From positions 372,001-436,000 of the forward strand of contig NZ_CP032543.1 in the NCBI RefSeq assembly GCF_003610995.1: DNA of 64,000 nucleotides. Direction: 5' to 3'. Made by a program: the position numbers and the translations under genes. The DNA comes from Streptomyces griseus subsp. griseus. GTDB taxonomy: Bacteria; Actinomycetota; Actinomycetes; Streptomycetales; Streptomycetaceae. The notes under the pieces are model-generated. The model was not told the DNA's origin. It worked only from the letters and a program-made list of their open reading frames with translations, and did not search any database. Of this stretch, positions 19,076-27,514 are shown piece by piece. Each line of letters opens with the position of its first letter. Position 1 is the stretch's first letter.

Positions 19076-20341
19076 TCACCACGTGACGGGCAGGGCGAGC
19101 GGGTAACGCCAGATGGACGTCGTGTTCCACCGGATGTCCTCGGGCTCGGCGTCGAGACGCAGGGCCGGGAAGCGGGCCAGCAGGGTGGAGAAGGCCACTT
19201 CCAGTTCCATGGTGGCGAGCGGCGCACCCAGGCAGTGGTGGGCGCCCCAGCCGAACGTCATGTGCGGGATCGAGGGCCTGGCGGGGTCCAGCTCGTCGGG
19301 GCGGTCGAACTTGGCGGCGTCCCGGTTGGCCGTCAGGTACGACACATGGACCACGTCGCCCGCCTTGATGGCGACCCCGCCCAGTTCCACGTCCTCCAGG
19401 GCGATCCGGGGGATGCCGACGCCCTTGCGGAAGGGGATATACCGCAGCAGCTCCTCCAGCGTGCGGGGCAGCCGCTCGGGTTCGGCCTGGAGCGTCTTCA
19501 GCAGCTGGGGCCGGGTGAGCAGGGTGTAGGCGATGTTGCCGAGCTGGTAGGTCGTGGTGTCCTGGCCGGTGATCAGCAGGACCATCGCCATGACGGCCAG
19601 TTCCCTGTCGTCGAGGAGTTCGTCGCCGTCGCGGGCGGTGGCCAGGGTGCTGATGAGGTCCTGGCCCGGGGAGCGGCGGCGCTCGGCGGTCAGCTCGGTG
19701 AAGTAGCCGCGCAGTTCGGCCTTGGCCCGTACGGCGTCCTCCTTGCCCGCCGCGCCGACGTTCATCATCGTCATGGCGTGGGCGCGCAGCCACGGGCGGT
19801 CGGCCTCGGGGATGTCGAGGGCCTCGCAGATGGTGATCAGCGGCAGCGGAGAGGAGACCCGGGCGACGAAGTCGGCTGGTGAGCCCTCGTCCTCCATCCC
19901 GTCCAGCAGCCGGTCCACGACGCGCTGGGTGCCCTCCCGCATCTGCTCGACGCGGCGCGGGGTGAAGCTCTTGGCGACCAGGCTGCGCAGCCGGCTGCTG
20001 GCGGGCGGGTCCATGAGATTGATGGACTCGGCCTGGACGATCGGCTCGGGGGTCATCCGGGGGAAGTCCCGGCCGAGTACGGCGCTGCGGCTGAAGCGCC
20101 GGTCGGTGGTGACCGTCCGGACGTCCTCGTACCGGGTGACGAGCCAGGCCTCGCCCTCTCCGTACGCCATACGGATGCGGGAGACGGGCTCCTCGGTGAG
20201 CAGTTCCTTGAGCTGGGGGTCGAACTCCAGCTGCTGTGCGAAGTCGAACGGACAGCTCCGTACGGTTTCCTTGTCGTGGACCGAGGGGTCGTGCGTCGAG
20301 GCGTCGTGCACCGAGGCGTTCTGCACCGAGGTTTCTCCCAA
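19076..20341 (-). CDS. cytochrome P450 (CYP158/P-450mel-like)
   Basis: 421-residue soluble P450. The heme-thiolate motif is FGWGAHHCLGAP, the ExxR is in LEELLRY, and the I-helix reads ITGQDTTTYQLG rather than the usual AGxxT. Next to rppA, the expected reaction is oxidative coupling of THN or flaviolin into dark biaryl or perylenequinone pigment. Here it precedes rppA, whereas rppA comes first in the best-known clusters. Residues ~5-24 are a His/Asp/Ser-rich repeat (ASVHDASTHDPSVHD) made by four 15-bp units and are unlikely to be part of the fold. Confidence 0.9.
   Translation of the reverse strand: MGETSVQNASVHDASTHDPSVHDKETVRSCPFDFAQQLEFDPQLKELLTEEPVSRIRMAYGEGEAWLVTRYEDVRTVTTDRRFSRSAVLGRDFPRMTPEPIVQAESINLMDPPASSRLRSLVAKSFTPRRVEQMREGTQRVVDRLLDGMEDEGSPADFVARVSSPLPLITICEALDIPEADRPWLRAHAMTMMNVGAAGKEDAVRAKAELRGYFTELTAERRRSPGQDLISTLATARDGDELLDDRELAVMAMVLLITGQDTTTYQLGNIAYTLLTRPQLLKTLQAEPERLPRTLEELLRYIPFRKGVGIPRIALEDVELGGVAIKAGDVVHVSYLTANRDAAKFDRPDELDPARPSIPHMTFGWGAHHCLGAPLATMELEVAFSTLLARFPALRLDAEPEDIRWNTTSIWRYPLALPVTW
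20276..20335 (-). repeat. four 15-bp tandem units at the P450 N-terminus
   Basis: Units 20276-20290, 20291-20305, 20306-20320 and 20321-20335 share GTGCACCGAGGCGTC with a few changes each. They encode a five-residue repeat of the SVHDx type. The frame is kept, so copy number can drift harmlessly. Confidence 0.75.
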
Positions 20342-20476
20342 CGACCGGTTCGGGGGTTTCAGGGCGTCCCGGCTCAGGGCCCGGAACAGACCTCCCCTGT
20401 GTCCCCCGTGGTACCGCGAAACATGTCACCGGTGTTCCGCAGTCAGCCGATCAGAGGGGGCGCACGCTCCCCCCTG

Positions 20477-21283
20477 TCACCCCGCCAGGACGTGGTGGCG
20501 GCCGATCGGCAGCATCAGGGGCCGGCCGGACACGGGGTCCTCGATGACGCGGCTGTCCAGGCCGAAGACGGCACGGACGGTCTCCTCGGTCAGCACCTCG
20601 GCCGGGGCGCCGACGGCGTGCAGGGTGCCGTCGGCGAGGGCGATGAGGTGGTCGGCGTACCGGGCGGCGAGGTTGAGGTCGTGGAGCACCATCACGATCG
20701 TGGTGCCGCGCGACCGGTTCAGGTCGGTGAGCAGGTCCAGGACCTCGATCTGGTGGCTGGCGTCCAGGAACGTGGTGGGCTCGTCCAGCAGGAGCAGGTC
20801 GGTCTGCTGGGCCAGGGCCATGGCGATCCAGACGCGCTGGCGCTGGCCGCCGGAGAGCTCGTCCACGGCGCGGTCGGCGAGCGGTTCGGTGGCCGTCGCC
20901 TCCAGGGCCGAGGCCACGGCGGCGTCGTCCTTCTCGTTCCAGCGGGAGAACATCGACTGGTGGGGGTGGCGGCCCCGGCCCACGAGGTCGGAGACGGTGA
21001 TGCCCTCGGGCGCCACCGGTGACTGCGGCAGCAGGCCGAGCGTACGGGCCAACTCCTTGGCGGGGAGGCGGTGCACCTCCTTGCCGTCCAGCACGACCCG
21101 GCCCTCGCGGGGTGCGAGCAGGCGGGACATCGAGCGCAGCAGGGTCGACTTGCCGCAGGCGTTGGCACCGACGACGACGGTGATCCTGCCCGGCGGTACG
21201 ACGAGGTCGAGGGAGGAGACGACCGTACGGTCGCCGTAGCCGAGGGTGAGGTGTTCGGCGGTCAGTTGGTGGTCGGTGGTCAT
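20477..21283 (-). CDS. iron-siderophore ABC transporter, ATP-binding protein
   Basis: 268-residue FecE/FepC-type ATPase on the inner face of the membrane. Walker A GANACGKST, Q-loop LLPQSPVAPEG, signature LSGGQRQRVW, Walker B LLLLDEPTTFLD and H-loop VLHDLN are all intact. It is the last gene of the operon; its ATG overlaps the upstream permease stop (ATGA). Confidence 0.93.
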   Translation of the reverse strand: MTTDHQLTAEHLTLGYGDRTVVSSLDLVVPPGRITVVVGANACGKSTLLRSMSRLLAPREGRVVLDGKEVHRLPAKELARTLGLLPQSPVAPEGITVSDLVGRGRHPHQSMFSRWNEKDDAAVASALEATATEPLADRAVDELSGGQRQRVWIAMALAQQTDLLLLDEPTTFLDASHQIEVLDLLTDLNRSRGTTIVMVLHDLNLAARYADHLIALADGTLHAVGAPAEVLTEETVRAVFGLDSRVIEDPVSGRPLMLPIGRHHVLAG

Positions 21284-22353
21284 AGCGAGCCTCCCGCCCG
21301 GTTGGTGCGGATGATGAGGTAGACGAGGTAGGGGGCGCCGAGGACGCCGGTGACGACACCCACCGGGTAGCGCTCGCCGAAGGCGAACTGGCCGGTGAAG
21401 TCGGCGACGAGGACCAGCAGGGAGCCGACGAGCCCGGCGGGCACCAGCAGGGAGCCGCCCGCGCCGACGATCCGGGCCGCGATGGGGCCGGAGAGGAACG
21501 CCACGAACGCGATGGGCCCGGCGGCGGCCGTGGCGAAGGCGATGAGCCCGACGGCGGCCACGATCACGGTGATCCGGGTGCGTTCGACCCGTACGCCGAG
21601 GGCGGAGGCGGTGTCGTCGCCGAGCTGCATCGCGGAGAGGCTGCGGGCCTGGCCGAGGAGGAGCGGGGTGAGGACGGCGGCCGCGGCCAGGACGGGGACG
21701 ACCTGGTCCCAGGTGGCGCCGTTGAGGCTGCCGGTCAGCCACCGCATCGCCTCCTGGAGGTCCCATTCGGCGGCCTGGGAGAGGACGTAGGAGGTGACGC
21801 TGTCCAGCATCGCGGAGATGCCGATGCCGATGAGGATGAGCCGGGTCCCGACGACTCCGCCCCGGAAGGCGAGCGAGTAGACGAGCAGGGCGACACCGAG
21901 GCCCGCGGCGATGGCGAGGGCGGAGACCTGCACCTCGCCGAGGGAGAGGGTGACGATGGCGATGGCCGCGGCCGCGCTCGCCCCGGAGCTGATGCCGATG
22001 ATGTCGGGGCTGGCGAGCGGGTTGCGGAGCATCGTCTGGAAGGTGACACCGGCCAGCCCGAAGCTGAATCCGGCCACCAGGGCGAGGACCGCGCGCGGCA
22101 GCCGGAGCCGCCCGACGGTGAAGGTGGCGCCCGGCACCTGCTCGCCGAGGATCACCCGGAACACGTCGCCGGGCGGGTAGAACGTCCGGCCGGCCATCAG
22201 CGTCACGGCGAACGCGGTGACGACGAGGGCGGCCAGGACCAGGATCACCAGGCGCCTGCGGGAGGCGCCCCGGATACGGCGGCGGGTGGCGGCCGCGACG
22301 GAGGCCGGGTACGCCTCCTTGGGGGCCGGCCGGGTGAGGGCGGGGGCGCTCAC
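21280..22353 (-). CDS. iron-siderophore ABC transporter permease (FecD-type)
   Basis: 357-residue FecCD-family permease with about ten membrane helices (RLPRAVLALVAGFSFGLAGV, NPLASPDIIGISSGAS are family landmarks). The start is GTG 22353, overlapping the previous permease stop by 4 bp. It pairs with the other permease to form the membrane channel for a ferri-siderophore. Confidence 0.92.
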   Translation of the reverse strand: MSAPALTRPAPKEAYPASVAAATRRRIRGASRRRLVILVLAALVVTAFAVTLMAGRTFYPPGDVFRVILGEQVPGATFTVGRLRLPRAVLALVAGFSFGLAGVTFQTMLRNPLASPDIIGISSGASAAAAIAIVTLSLGEVQVSALAIAAGLGVALLVYSLAFRGGVVGTRLILIGIGISAMLDSVTSYVLSQAAEWDLQEAMRWLTGSLNGATWDQVVPVLAAAAVLTPLLLGQARSLSAMQLGDDTASALGVRVERTRITVIVAAVGLIAFATAAAGPIAFVAFLSGPIAARIVGAGGSLLVPAGLVGSLLVLVADFTGQFAFGERYPVGVVTGVLGAPYLVYLIIRTNRAGGSL

Positions 22354-23393
22354 AGGGCACGCACCTTCTGTCGGCGGACGATGTAGATGAAGAAGGGGGC
22401 GCCGATCAGCGCGGTCACGATGCCCACGTCGATCTCGGCGGGGCGCGCGACGATCCGCCCGGCCACATCGGCGGCGGTGAGCAGGACCGCGCCGAGCAGT
22501 GCCGAGAGCGGCAGCAGCCAGCGGTGGTCGACGCCGACGAGCAGCCGGCAGGTGTGCGGGACGACGAGCCCGACGAAGCCGATGGGTCCGGCGACGGCGG
22601 TCGCCGCTCCGCACAGCAGTACGGCACCGAGCGCGGCGACCGCCCTTGCGACGGCGACCCGTTCACCGAGTCCGGCCGCCAACTCGTCTCCCAGAGCAAG
22701 GGAGTTGAGGGCGCGCGCGGAGAGCAGGCAGATGGCGAAGCCGACCGCGAGGAACGGCGCCACCTGTCCGATGCGCTCGAAGGAGGCGCCGCCGACGCCG
22801 CCGATCTGCCAGAGCTTGAAGCTTCCGGCGATGTCGTTACGGGGCAGGATGACGGCGCTGACGAGCGAGGCGAACGCGGCGGAGGTCGCGGCCCCGGCGA
22901 GTGCCAGCTTGAGCGGGGTGGCCCCGCCTCTGCCGAGCGTCCCGACGGTGTAGACGAACAGGGCGGAGAGGGCGGCGCCCGCGATGGCCACCCAGATGTA
23001 GCCGGTCGGCGAGGAGAGCCCGAAGAACGCGACGGCGGTGACGACGGCGAGCGAGGCGCCCATGTTGACGCCGAGGATGCCCGGGTCGGCCAGCGGGTTA
23101 CGGGTCACGCCCTGCATCACCCCGCCGGCGAGGCCCAGCGCGGCGCCGATGACGACCGCGAGGACCGTACGGGGGATCCGCTTCGTGGCCGCCGCCTGCC
23201 CCAGGGTCTCGTCGGCTCCGCCGAGCGCCGCCTGGACGTCGGCCCAGGGGACGTCGCGCGAGCCGAACGCGACGGACGCCACCATGACGGCGGCCAGGAG
23301 GAGGACGGCGGCGAGGAGCCAGAGCGTGCGGACGCCCGCCGGACGCCGGGCCATGGAGGCGTCCGGCGGGCGCCGGTCGGTGACAGCGGTCAC
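22350..23393 (-). CDS. iron-siderophore ABC transporter permease (FecC-type)
   Basis: 347-residue FecCD permease. RIPRTVLAVVIGAALGLAGG and NPLADPGILGVNMGAS are the paired landmarks, and GPIGFVGLVVPHTCRLLVG is the cytoplasmic coupling region. The GTG start at 23393 overlaps the stop of the binding-protein gene by 4 bp (GTGA). Heterodimer partner of the following permease. Confidence 0.92.
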   Translation of the reverse strand: MTAVTDRRPPDASMARRPAGVRTLWLLAAVLLLAAVMVASVAFGSRDVPWADVQAALGGADETLGQAAATKRIPRTVLAVVIGAALGLAGGVMQGVTRNPLADPGILGVNMGASLAVVTAVAFFGLSSPTGYIWVAIAGAALSALFVYTVGTLGRGGATPLKLALAGAATSAAFASLVSAVILPRNDIAGSFKLWQIGGVGGASFERIGQVAPFLAVGFAICLLSARALNSLALGDELAAGLGERVAVARAVAALGAVLLCGAATAVAGPIGFVGLVVPHTCRLLVGVDHRWLLPLSALLGAVLLTAADVAGRIVARPAEIDVGIVTALIGAPFFIYIVRRQKVRAL

Positions 23394-24430
23394 TTGACCT
23401 TGTCCGCGGCCTTGGCGAGCGCCGCGGCGTAGTCGTCCAGCACGTAACCGATCGACAGCGGCGTCGGGTTGGCGGCGGTGGCCAGCGGCGAGCTGCCGGG
23501 CAGCAGATAGGTCGAACTGCGCTTGACGGCAGGGATCTTGGAGAGCAGCGGGTCCTTGGTGATCGCCTTGAGCAGGTCGCCCGTGTCGTCGCCGTAGCCG
23601 GTGATGATGTCCACGTCGTCGAACGCGTCGATCTGCTCGGCGCTCTTGGTGAGGGCGAACTTCTTCGTCCCCTCGGACGCCTTCGCGATGCTGCCCGGGG
23701 TCGTCATGCCCAGGTCCTCGAAGAACTGCGTCCGGGTGTCGTGGGTGGTGTAGAAGCCGATCTCGCTGACGTCGTTGGGGTCGACGTGCGTCATGAACAT
23801 CGCCGACTTGCCCTTGAGCTGCGGGTACTTGGCGGCGGTCTTCGCTATGTCCCCGTCCAGCTTCGTGATCAGCTTCTCGCCCTCGTCGGCGAGGCCGATC
23901 GCCTCGCTGTTGGTGCGGATGATCTCGCGCCACGGGGTCGCCCAGGCGGCGTCCGGGTAGGCGACGACGGGGGCGATCTCGCTGAGGGTGTCGTAGTCCT
24001 TCTTGGTCAGCCCGGAGTAGGCGGCGAGGATGACGTCGGGCTTGGTGTCGGCGACGGCCTCGAAGTCGATCCCGTCGGTCTCGTCGAACAGCACCGGCGT
24101 CTTGGCCTTGAGCTCGGTCAGCCGCTCCTCGACCCAGGGCAGCACCCCGTTGCCGTCGTCGTCGCCGAAGTTGGCGGCGGCCATGCCGACGGGCACGACA
24201 CCGAGGGCCAGCGGCACCTCGTGGTTGGCCCAGTTGACCGTGGCGACGCGCTTCGGCTTGGCGGGGATGGTGGTCTTGCCCAGGGCGTGTTCGACCGTCA
24301 GCGGGAAGCCGCCGGCGGCGCTCCCCTCGCCCTTCTTGTTCCCGGCGTCACCGTTGCCGTTCCCGCCGCAGGCGGCGACGGAGACGAGGGCGGCTGCCAC
24401 GGCGAGCAGGCGGAGGCGGTGTGAGGACAT
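23390..24430 (-). CDS. iron-siderophore substrate-binding lipoprotein (FecB/FhuD-type)
   Basis: 346-residue lipoprotein. The signal ends in lipobox VAAC (Cys ~21), then a Gly/Asn-rich linker and a PBP2 fold (RVATVNWANHEVPLALGVVP ... PDVILAAYSGLTKKDYDTLS). It captures the ferri-siderophore outside the membrane and feeds the two permeases. It is first in a four-gene operon with 4-bp overlaps throughout, preceded by an iron box, so expression should rise when iron is scarce. The exact siderophore cannot be read. Confidence 0.92.
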   Translation of the reverse strand: MSSHRLRLLAVAAALVSVAACGGNGNGDAGNKKGEGSAAGGFPLTVEHALGKTTIPAKPKRVATVNWANHEVPLALGVVPVGMAAANFGDDDGNGVLPWVEERLTELKAKTPVLFDETDGIDFEAVADTKPDVILAAYSGLTKKDYDTLSEIAPVVAYPDAAWATPWREIIRTNSEAIGLADEGEKLITKLDGDIAKTAAKYPQLKGKSAMFMTHVDPNDVSEIGFYTTHDTRTQFFEDLGMTTPGSIAKASEGTKKFALTKSAEQIDAFDDVDIITGYGDDTGDLLKAITKDPLLSKIPAVKRSSTYLLPGSSPLATAANPTPLSIGYVLDDYAAALAKAADKVK

Positions 24431-24527
24431 GGGTGAGTACCCGGCTTTCCGGAGGTCGGGGTGCCGCTTCCCGCACGTCCGGGCATGGGCCGACGTCGTG
24501 GAGGGTGCACTGCGGAGGCAGAGCGGC

Positions 24528-24546
24528 TTAGGTAAGGCTTGCCTTC
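24528..24546 (-). promoter_or_regulatory. iron box (DmdR1/IdeR-type operator)
   Basis: TTAGGTAAGGCTTGCCTTC matches the consensus TTAGGTTAGGCTAACCTAA at 14 of 19 positions by eye and contains the dyad AAGGC-TT-GCCTT. It sits ~98 bp upstream of the lipoprotein start, the expected place for iron-dependent repression of the siderophore importer. Confidence 0.75.
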
Positions 24547-24655
24547 GTACTTTATGAGAGTGGACGCCTGCGTCGCAATCAACCGTTTGAGACAGTCGTT
24601 GTAGCGATAGGGACATCCGGAAGTGCCGCTCGCGCCCGGTCGACCGCCCGGCGTC

Positions 24656-25429
24656 TCACCCCGCCCGGAAGGAGCCCGGCGTCAGCCCGGTCGTCCGCCG
24701 GAAGGCCACACCGAAGGCGCTCGCCGAGCGGTAGCCGACCTGTTCGGCCACCGACTCGACGTCCCAGCCACGGGTCAGCAGGTCGATCGCGCGCTGGGCG
24801 CGGACCGCCGCGACCCAGCGGACGAAGCTCGTGCCCGTCTCGGCGCTGAACGCGCGCGTGATCGTCCGGGTGCTCACCTCCAGCTCGGCCGCCCACTCCG
24901 CCAGCGTCCGCTGGTCGCCCGGATCCTCGCGTACCGCGTCCGCGACGGGGCGCAGGAGGTCGGAGGTGGGGATCTGCACGAGCAGTTCCCGGGGTGAGGG
25001 CGCGAGGACGTCGAGGACGAGCGCCTCGGTCGCGGACCGGGAGGAGGGGGCGAGTCCGGGTTCGCCGAGCCGTTCCAGCAGGAGGCGCAGCAGGGGGGTG
25101 ATCTCGACGGCGACCGGGGTGTCGGAGATCGACGACGTCGTCCGGAAGCCGAAGAAGCTCGCGCGGAACCAGGTGCCCGCCGTCGCCGATCCGGAGTGCA
25201 GGGTCCCGGCGGGCATCCACAGGCCCAGGGCGGGGGTGATCGTCCAGATGCGTTCGCCGACCACCGCCGAGGAGGCGCCCCGCTCGTTCCAGAGCAGTTC
25301 GTGGAAGGGGTGGGAGTGGGCGTCCCAGAGGGTGTCGTGGGAGACGACCTCGTCGTAGGGCTGGATGACGAAGGGGGTGTCGACCGATCCGGGCGCATGC
25401 GCCGGCAGCGATCGGGTCTCCCTGGTCAT
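24656..25429 (-). CDS. AraC-family transcriptional regulator
   Basis: 257-residue regulator with an N-terminal cupin sensor (SHPFHELLWNERGASS, GLWMPAGTLHSG) and two C-terminal HTH motifs (TLAEWAAELEVSTRTITRAF and VESVAEQVGYRSASAFGVAF). It lies upstream of, and on the same strand as, the siderophore importer. AraC proteins beside such operons commonly activate uptake when the cognate siderophore is present (inference). The start at 25429 has no strong ribosome binding site. Confidence 0.85.
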   Translation of the reverse strand: MTRETRSLPAHAPGSVDTPFVIQPYDEVVSHDTLWDAHSHPFHELLWNERGASSAVVGERIWTITPALGLWMPAGTLHSGSATAGTWFRASFFGFRTTSSISDTPVAVEITPLLRLLLERLGEPGLAPSSRSATEALVLDVLAPSPRELLVQIPTSDLLRPVADAVREDPGDQRTLAEWAAELEVSTRTITRAFSAETGTSFVRWVAAVRAQRAIDLLTRGWDVESVAEQVGYRSASAFGVAFRRTTGLTPGSFRAG

Positions 25430-25545
25430 GGGCGCTCAGGCCTTCCTGGTCGTACGGTGCGGCCCCCGGCCGTCCGGGGGCCGGCCGCGGCGGGTGTCTC
25501 TCGCATCCGCCCAGCCTAGAAGGTCGCTCCGGCGGGTCCCAGCCG

Positions 25546-26040
25546 ATGTCATCAGCTGCTCCATCGCGGCTCCGGAGGCCCTTCACCCTCCCCCGGAGCA
25601 GCACCTGCCCGGTCGCCCCGTTCCCCAGCGGCGACGAGGCGGCTCCGCTGACGCGGTACGCGGACGCCAGGGCCGCCCTGTCCGGCCCCCGGGCTGAGCC
25701 GGGAGGGACTGGCCTCGCGGACGCCGCACGGGTGTCGGACGGTGAGGCGGAGGGGATTCGCGGCAGCCCCATGGCCAAGGCCCTCGACGACGAGGGGCAT
25801 GAGCGCCGGCGGTGGATGGCGGGCAGGGGGTTCACCGCCAGGTGGGCGGCGACGCTGGAGCCCGGCATGGAGGCCGTGGCGGACCGGATGGCCGACGGCA
25901 TGCCGGACCACGGCTCCCCGGCGGAGCTGGTGGACAGCCTCCCCACGTCCTTCCGCCGGAACCCCACCCTGCGGGCCGCCGAGGAGGGGACCTCGTCCCC
26001 GTCAAGTACGACGCGGTCGTCCATGGTCTGCGCACGCTGC
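25546..26040 (+). pseudogene. cytochrome P450 N-terminal remnant
   Basis: The frame reads P450-like pieces: PSGDEAAPLTRYADARAALS (like the conserved GDEAWLVTRYADVR segment), then GHERRRWMAGRGFTARWAATLEPGME (like the HTRLRRLVAKAFTARR region) and GSPAELVDSLPTSF. It then decays; GDLVPVKYDAVVHGLR appears in another frame. No heme-binding Cys motif, I-helix or ExxR is present, and only ~165 of ~400 residues remain. I read it as a deleted and frameshifted P450; it could also be chance composition. Confidence 0.5.
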
Positions 26041-26290
26041 CCGTCATCTGGTGGCGGCGCCGGGGTCCTTCCGTACGGGAGGACCGGTCGCGCTCCCGGC
26101 GCCCGCACCGGGGCGTGCGGGAGCGTGGCGTTCCGCCGTCTGCTTCAACTCGACGTTTGCATGAGGGCAGTTACGTCCTTCAGGTGAAAGGGCTACCGCT
26201 TTCGCCGTGCCCGGGGCTGTTCGGCCGGACAGTTGGGTGGGCCGACCGGACTCCGGTCGGCGGGACCGTACGGTGAAAGGTGACGGATTC

Positions 26291-26824
26291 ATGACCACTG
26301 AGGCCACCCGGCGGGTCGCGCTCGTCTTCTCCCTGTTCGATGCCAACGCCAACGGGGTCCTGGAGGCCGACGACTTCGATCTCATGGCCGAGCGCGTGGT
26401 GCGGCAGGCGCATGCGTCGGACCAGGCGGCGAAGGACGCGATGCGCGCGGCGTTCCGTCGGTACTGGACGACCCTGCTCACCGAACTCGACGCCGACGGG
26501 GACGGCGAGATCAGCTTCGAGGAGTTCACCGCCTGTGTGCTGTCGCCGGAGCGGTTCGACGCGACGGTCGCCGTCTTCGCCGAGGCGCTGGCCGCGCTCG
26601 GCGACCCGGACGGCGACGGGCTGATCGAGCGTCCCCTGTTCATGGCGCTGATGACGGCGATCGGGTTCGAGCCCGCCAACATCGACGCGCTCTTCGACGC
26701 GTTCGAGCCGGCCGACGGCGACCGGATCCGGGTGGAGACGTGGGTCGCCGGGATCAAGGACTACTACGCCCCCGGAAAGGCCGGCATCCCCGGCGACCAC
26801 CTGGTCGTCGGCACCCCGGTCTGA
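26291..26824 (+). CDS. EF-hand calcium-binding protein (calerythrin-like)
   Basis: 177-residue cytosolic protein with four EF-hand loops: DANANGVLEADDF, DADGDGEISFEEF, DPDGDGLIERPLF and a weaker EPADGDRIRVETW. The length and spacing match the sarcoplasmic-type calcium proteins known as calerythrin or CabA in actinomycetes, thought to buffer or sense calcium. Start at 26291 after AAAGGTGA. It stands alone, ending at a bidirectional hairpin. Confidence 0.9.
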   Translation: MTTEATRRVALVFSLFDANANGVLEADDFDLMAERVVRQAHASDQAAKDAMRAAFRRYWTTLLTELDADGDGEISFEEFTACVLSPERFDATVAVFAEALAALGDPDGDGLIERPLFMALMTAIGFEPANIDALFDAFEPADGDRIRVETWVAGIKDYYAPGKAGIPGDHLVVGTPV

Positions 26825-26848
26825 CCGGACGCCCCCGCGTGACCGGAC

Positions 26849-26885
26849 GGTGGACGCCCCGCCCGCGAGGGGAGGGGCGTCCACC
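26849..26885. terminator. bidirectional hairpin between EF-hand and thioesterase genes
   Basis: Perfect 12-bp arms 26849-26860 and 26874-26885 with a 13-nt loop, placed 25 bp after the EF-hand stop and 15 bp after the end of the convergent thioesterase gene. It can serve both. Confidence 0.75.
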
Positions 26886-26900
26886 GCTCGCCGTCCGCAC

Positions 26901-27317
26901 TCAGCCGGTCAGCAGGTCCGGGTCGCCCGCCAGCGCGGCCAGGCGGCCCTGCGGGTCCGGGACGAGGCGGCGTTCGGCCAGATCGAGGACGCCGGCCACC
27001 CCGGTGATCTCCGCCGCCACCGAGCCGTCCTCCATGACGACCTGCTGCTCCAGGGTGAACGTCTTCCCCGAGCCGTACTCGAAGCGGCAGGTGACGCGTA
27101 CCCGCTCCCCGCCCCGCAGCTCGCGCAGGTACTTCACGGTGACCTCCAGCTGCACCGGGCCGATCCCGTCGGCCAGCAGCTTCTCCTGGGGAAGCCCGGC
27201 GGCCCGCAGCAGCTCCCAGCGGGCGTGTTCGGCGTACTGGAGGTAGACGGCCTGGTTGAGGTGGCCCTGAGTGTCGAGTTCGTAGCCGCGCACGGTCACG
27301 TCAACGGAGAAGGTCAT
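26901..27317 (-). CDS. acyl-CoA thioesterase (4HBT hot-dog fold)
   Basis: 138-residue single hot-dog protein that hydrolyses acyl-CoA. The active-site segment YELDTQGHLNQAVYLQYAEHAR has the Asp and the GHLNNxxY-like motif of the 4-hydroxybenzoyl-CoA thioesterase/YbgC group. Acts in the cytosol as a multimer. Substrate chain unknown; no biosynthetic neighbours. Confidence 0.88.
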   Translation of the reverse strand: MTFSVDVTVRGYELDTQGHLNQAVYLQYAEHARWELLRAAGLPQEKLLADGIGPVQLEVTVKYLRELRGGERVRVTCRFEYGSGKTFTLEQQVVMEDGSVAAEITGVAGVLDLAERRLVPDPQGRLAALAGDPDLLTG

Positions 27318-27412
27318 GTCCGTGCGAACGCCTCCGCCCGGCGGCCCATTCCGGCGGACCGGTCCTGCCCGATCCCTTTACGGGCCTGTCATGCACCGGT
27401 AACTTCCACCCC

Positions 27413-27453
27413 GCAAGAGATTGCAGCAACATTCCGGCAGAGCTTTCTGCCGG
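27413..27453 (+). promoter_or_regulatory. dyads upstream of the amylase gene
   Basis: Two overlapping dyads, GCAAGAGATTGC (27413-27424) and TTGCAGCAA (27421-27429), resemble the TTGCA-type sites reported for MalR/Reg1 control of Streptomyces amylases. Just after them a perfect hairpin with 8-bp arms and a GCTT loop lies at 27434-27453, probably in the 5' UTR. The regulator assignment is an inference. Confidence 0.45.
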
Positions 27454-27514
27454 ATCGTGTCCGCTCGCCGAACCCCGAGGCGCGTCAGGGTTCTCCCCTC
27501 CCCTGGAGACACGT

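Noticed and set aside
20453..20475. G-run/C-run pairing near the end of the ABC ATPase gene as a terminator
   Set aside because: The stem is interrupted and short; not convincing beside the clear hairpins elsewhere.
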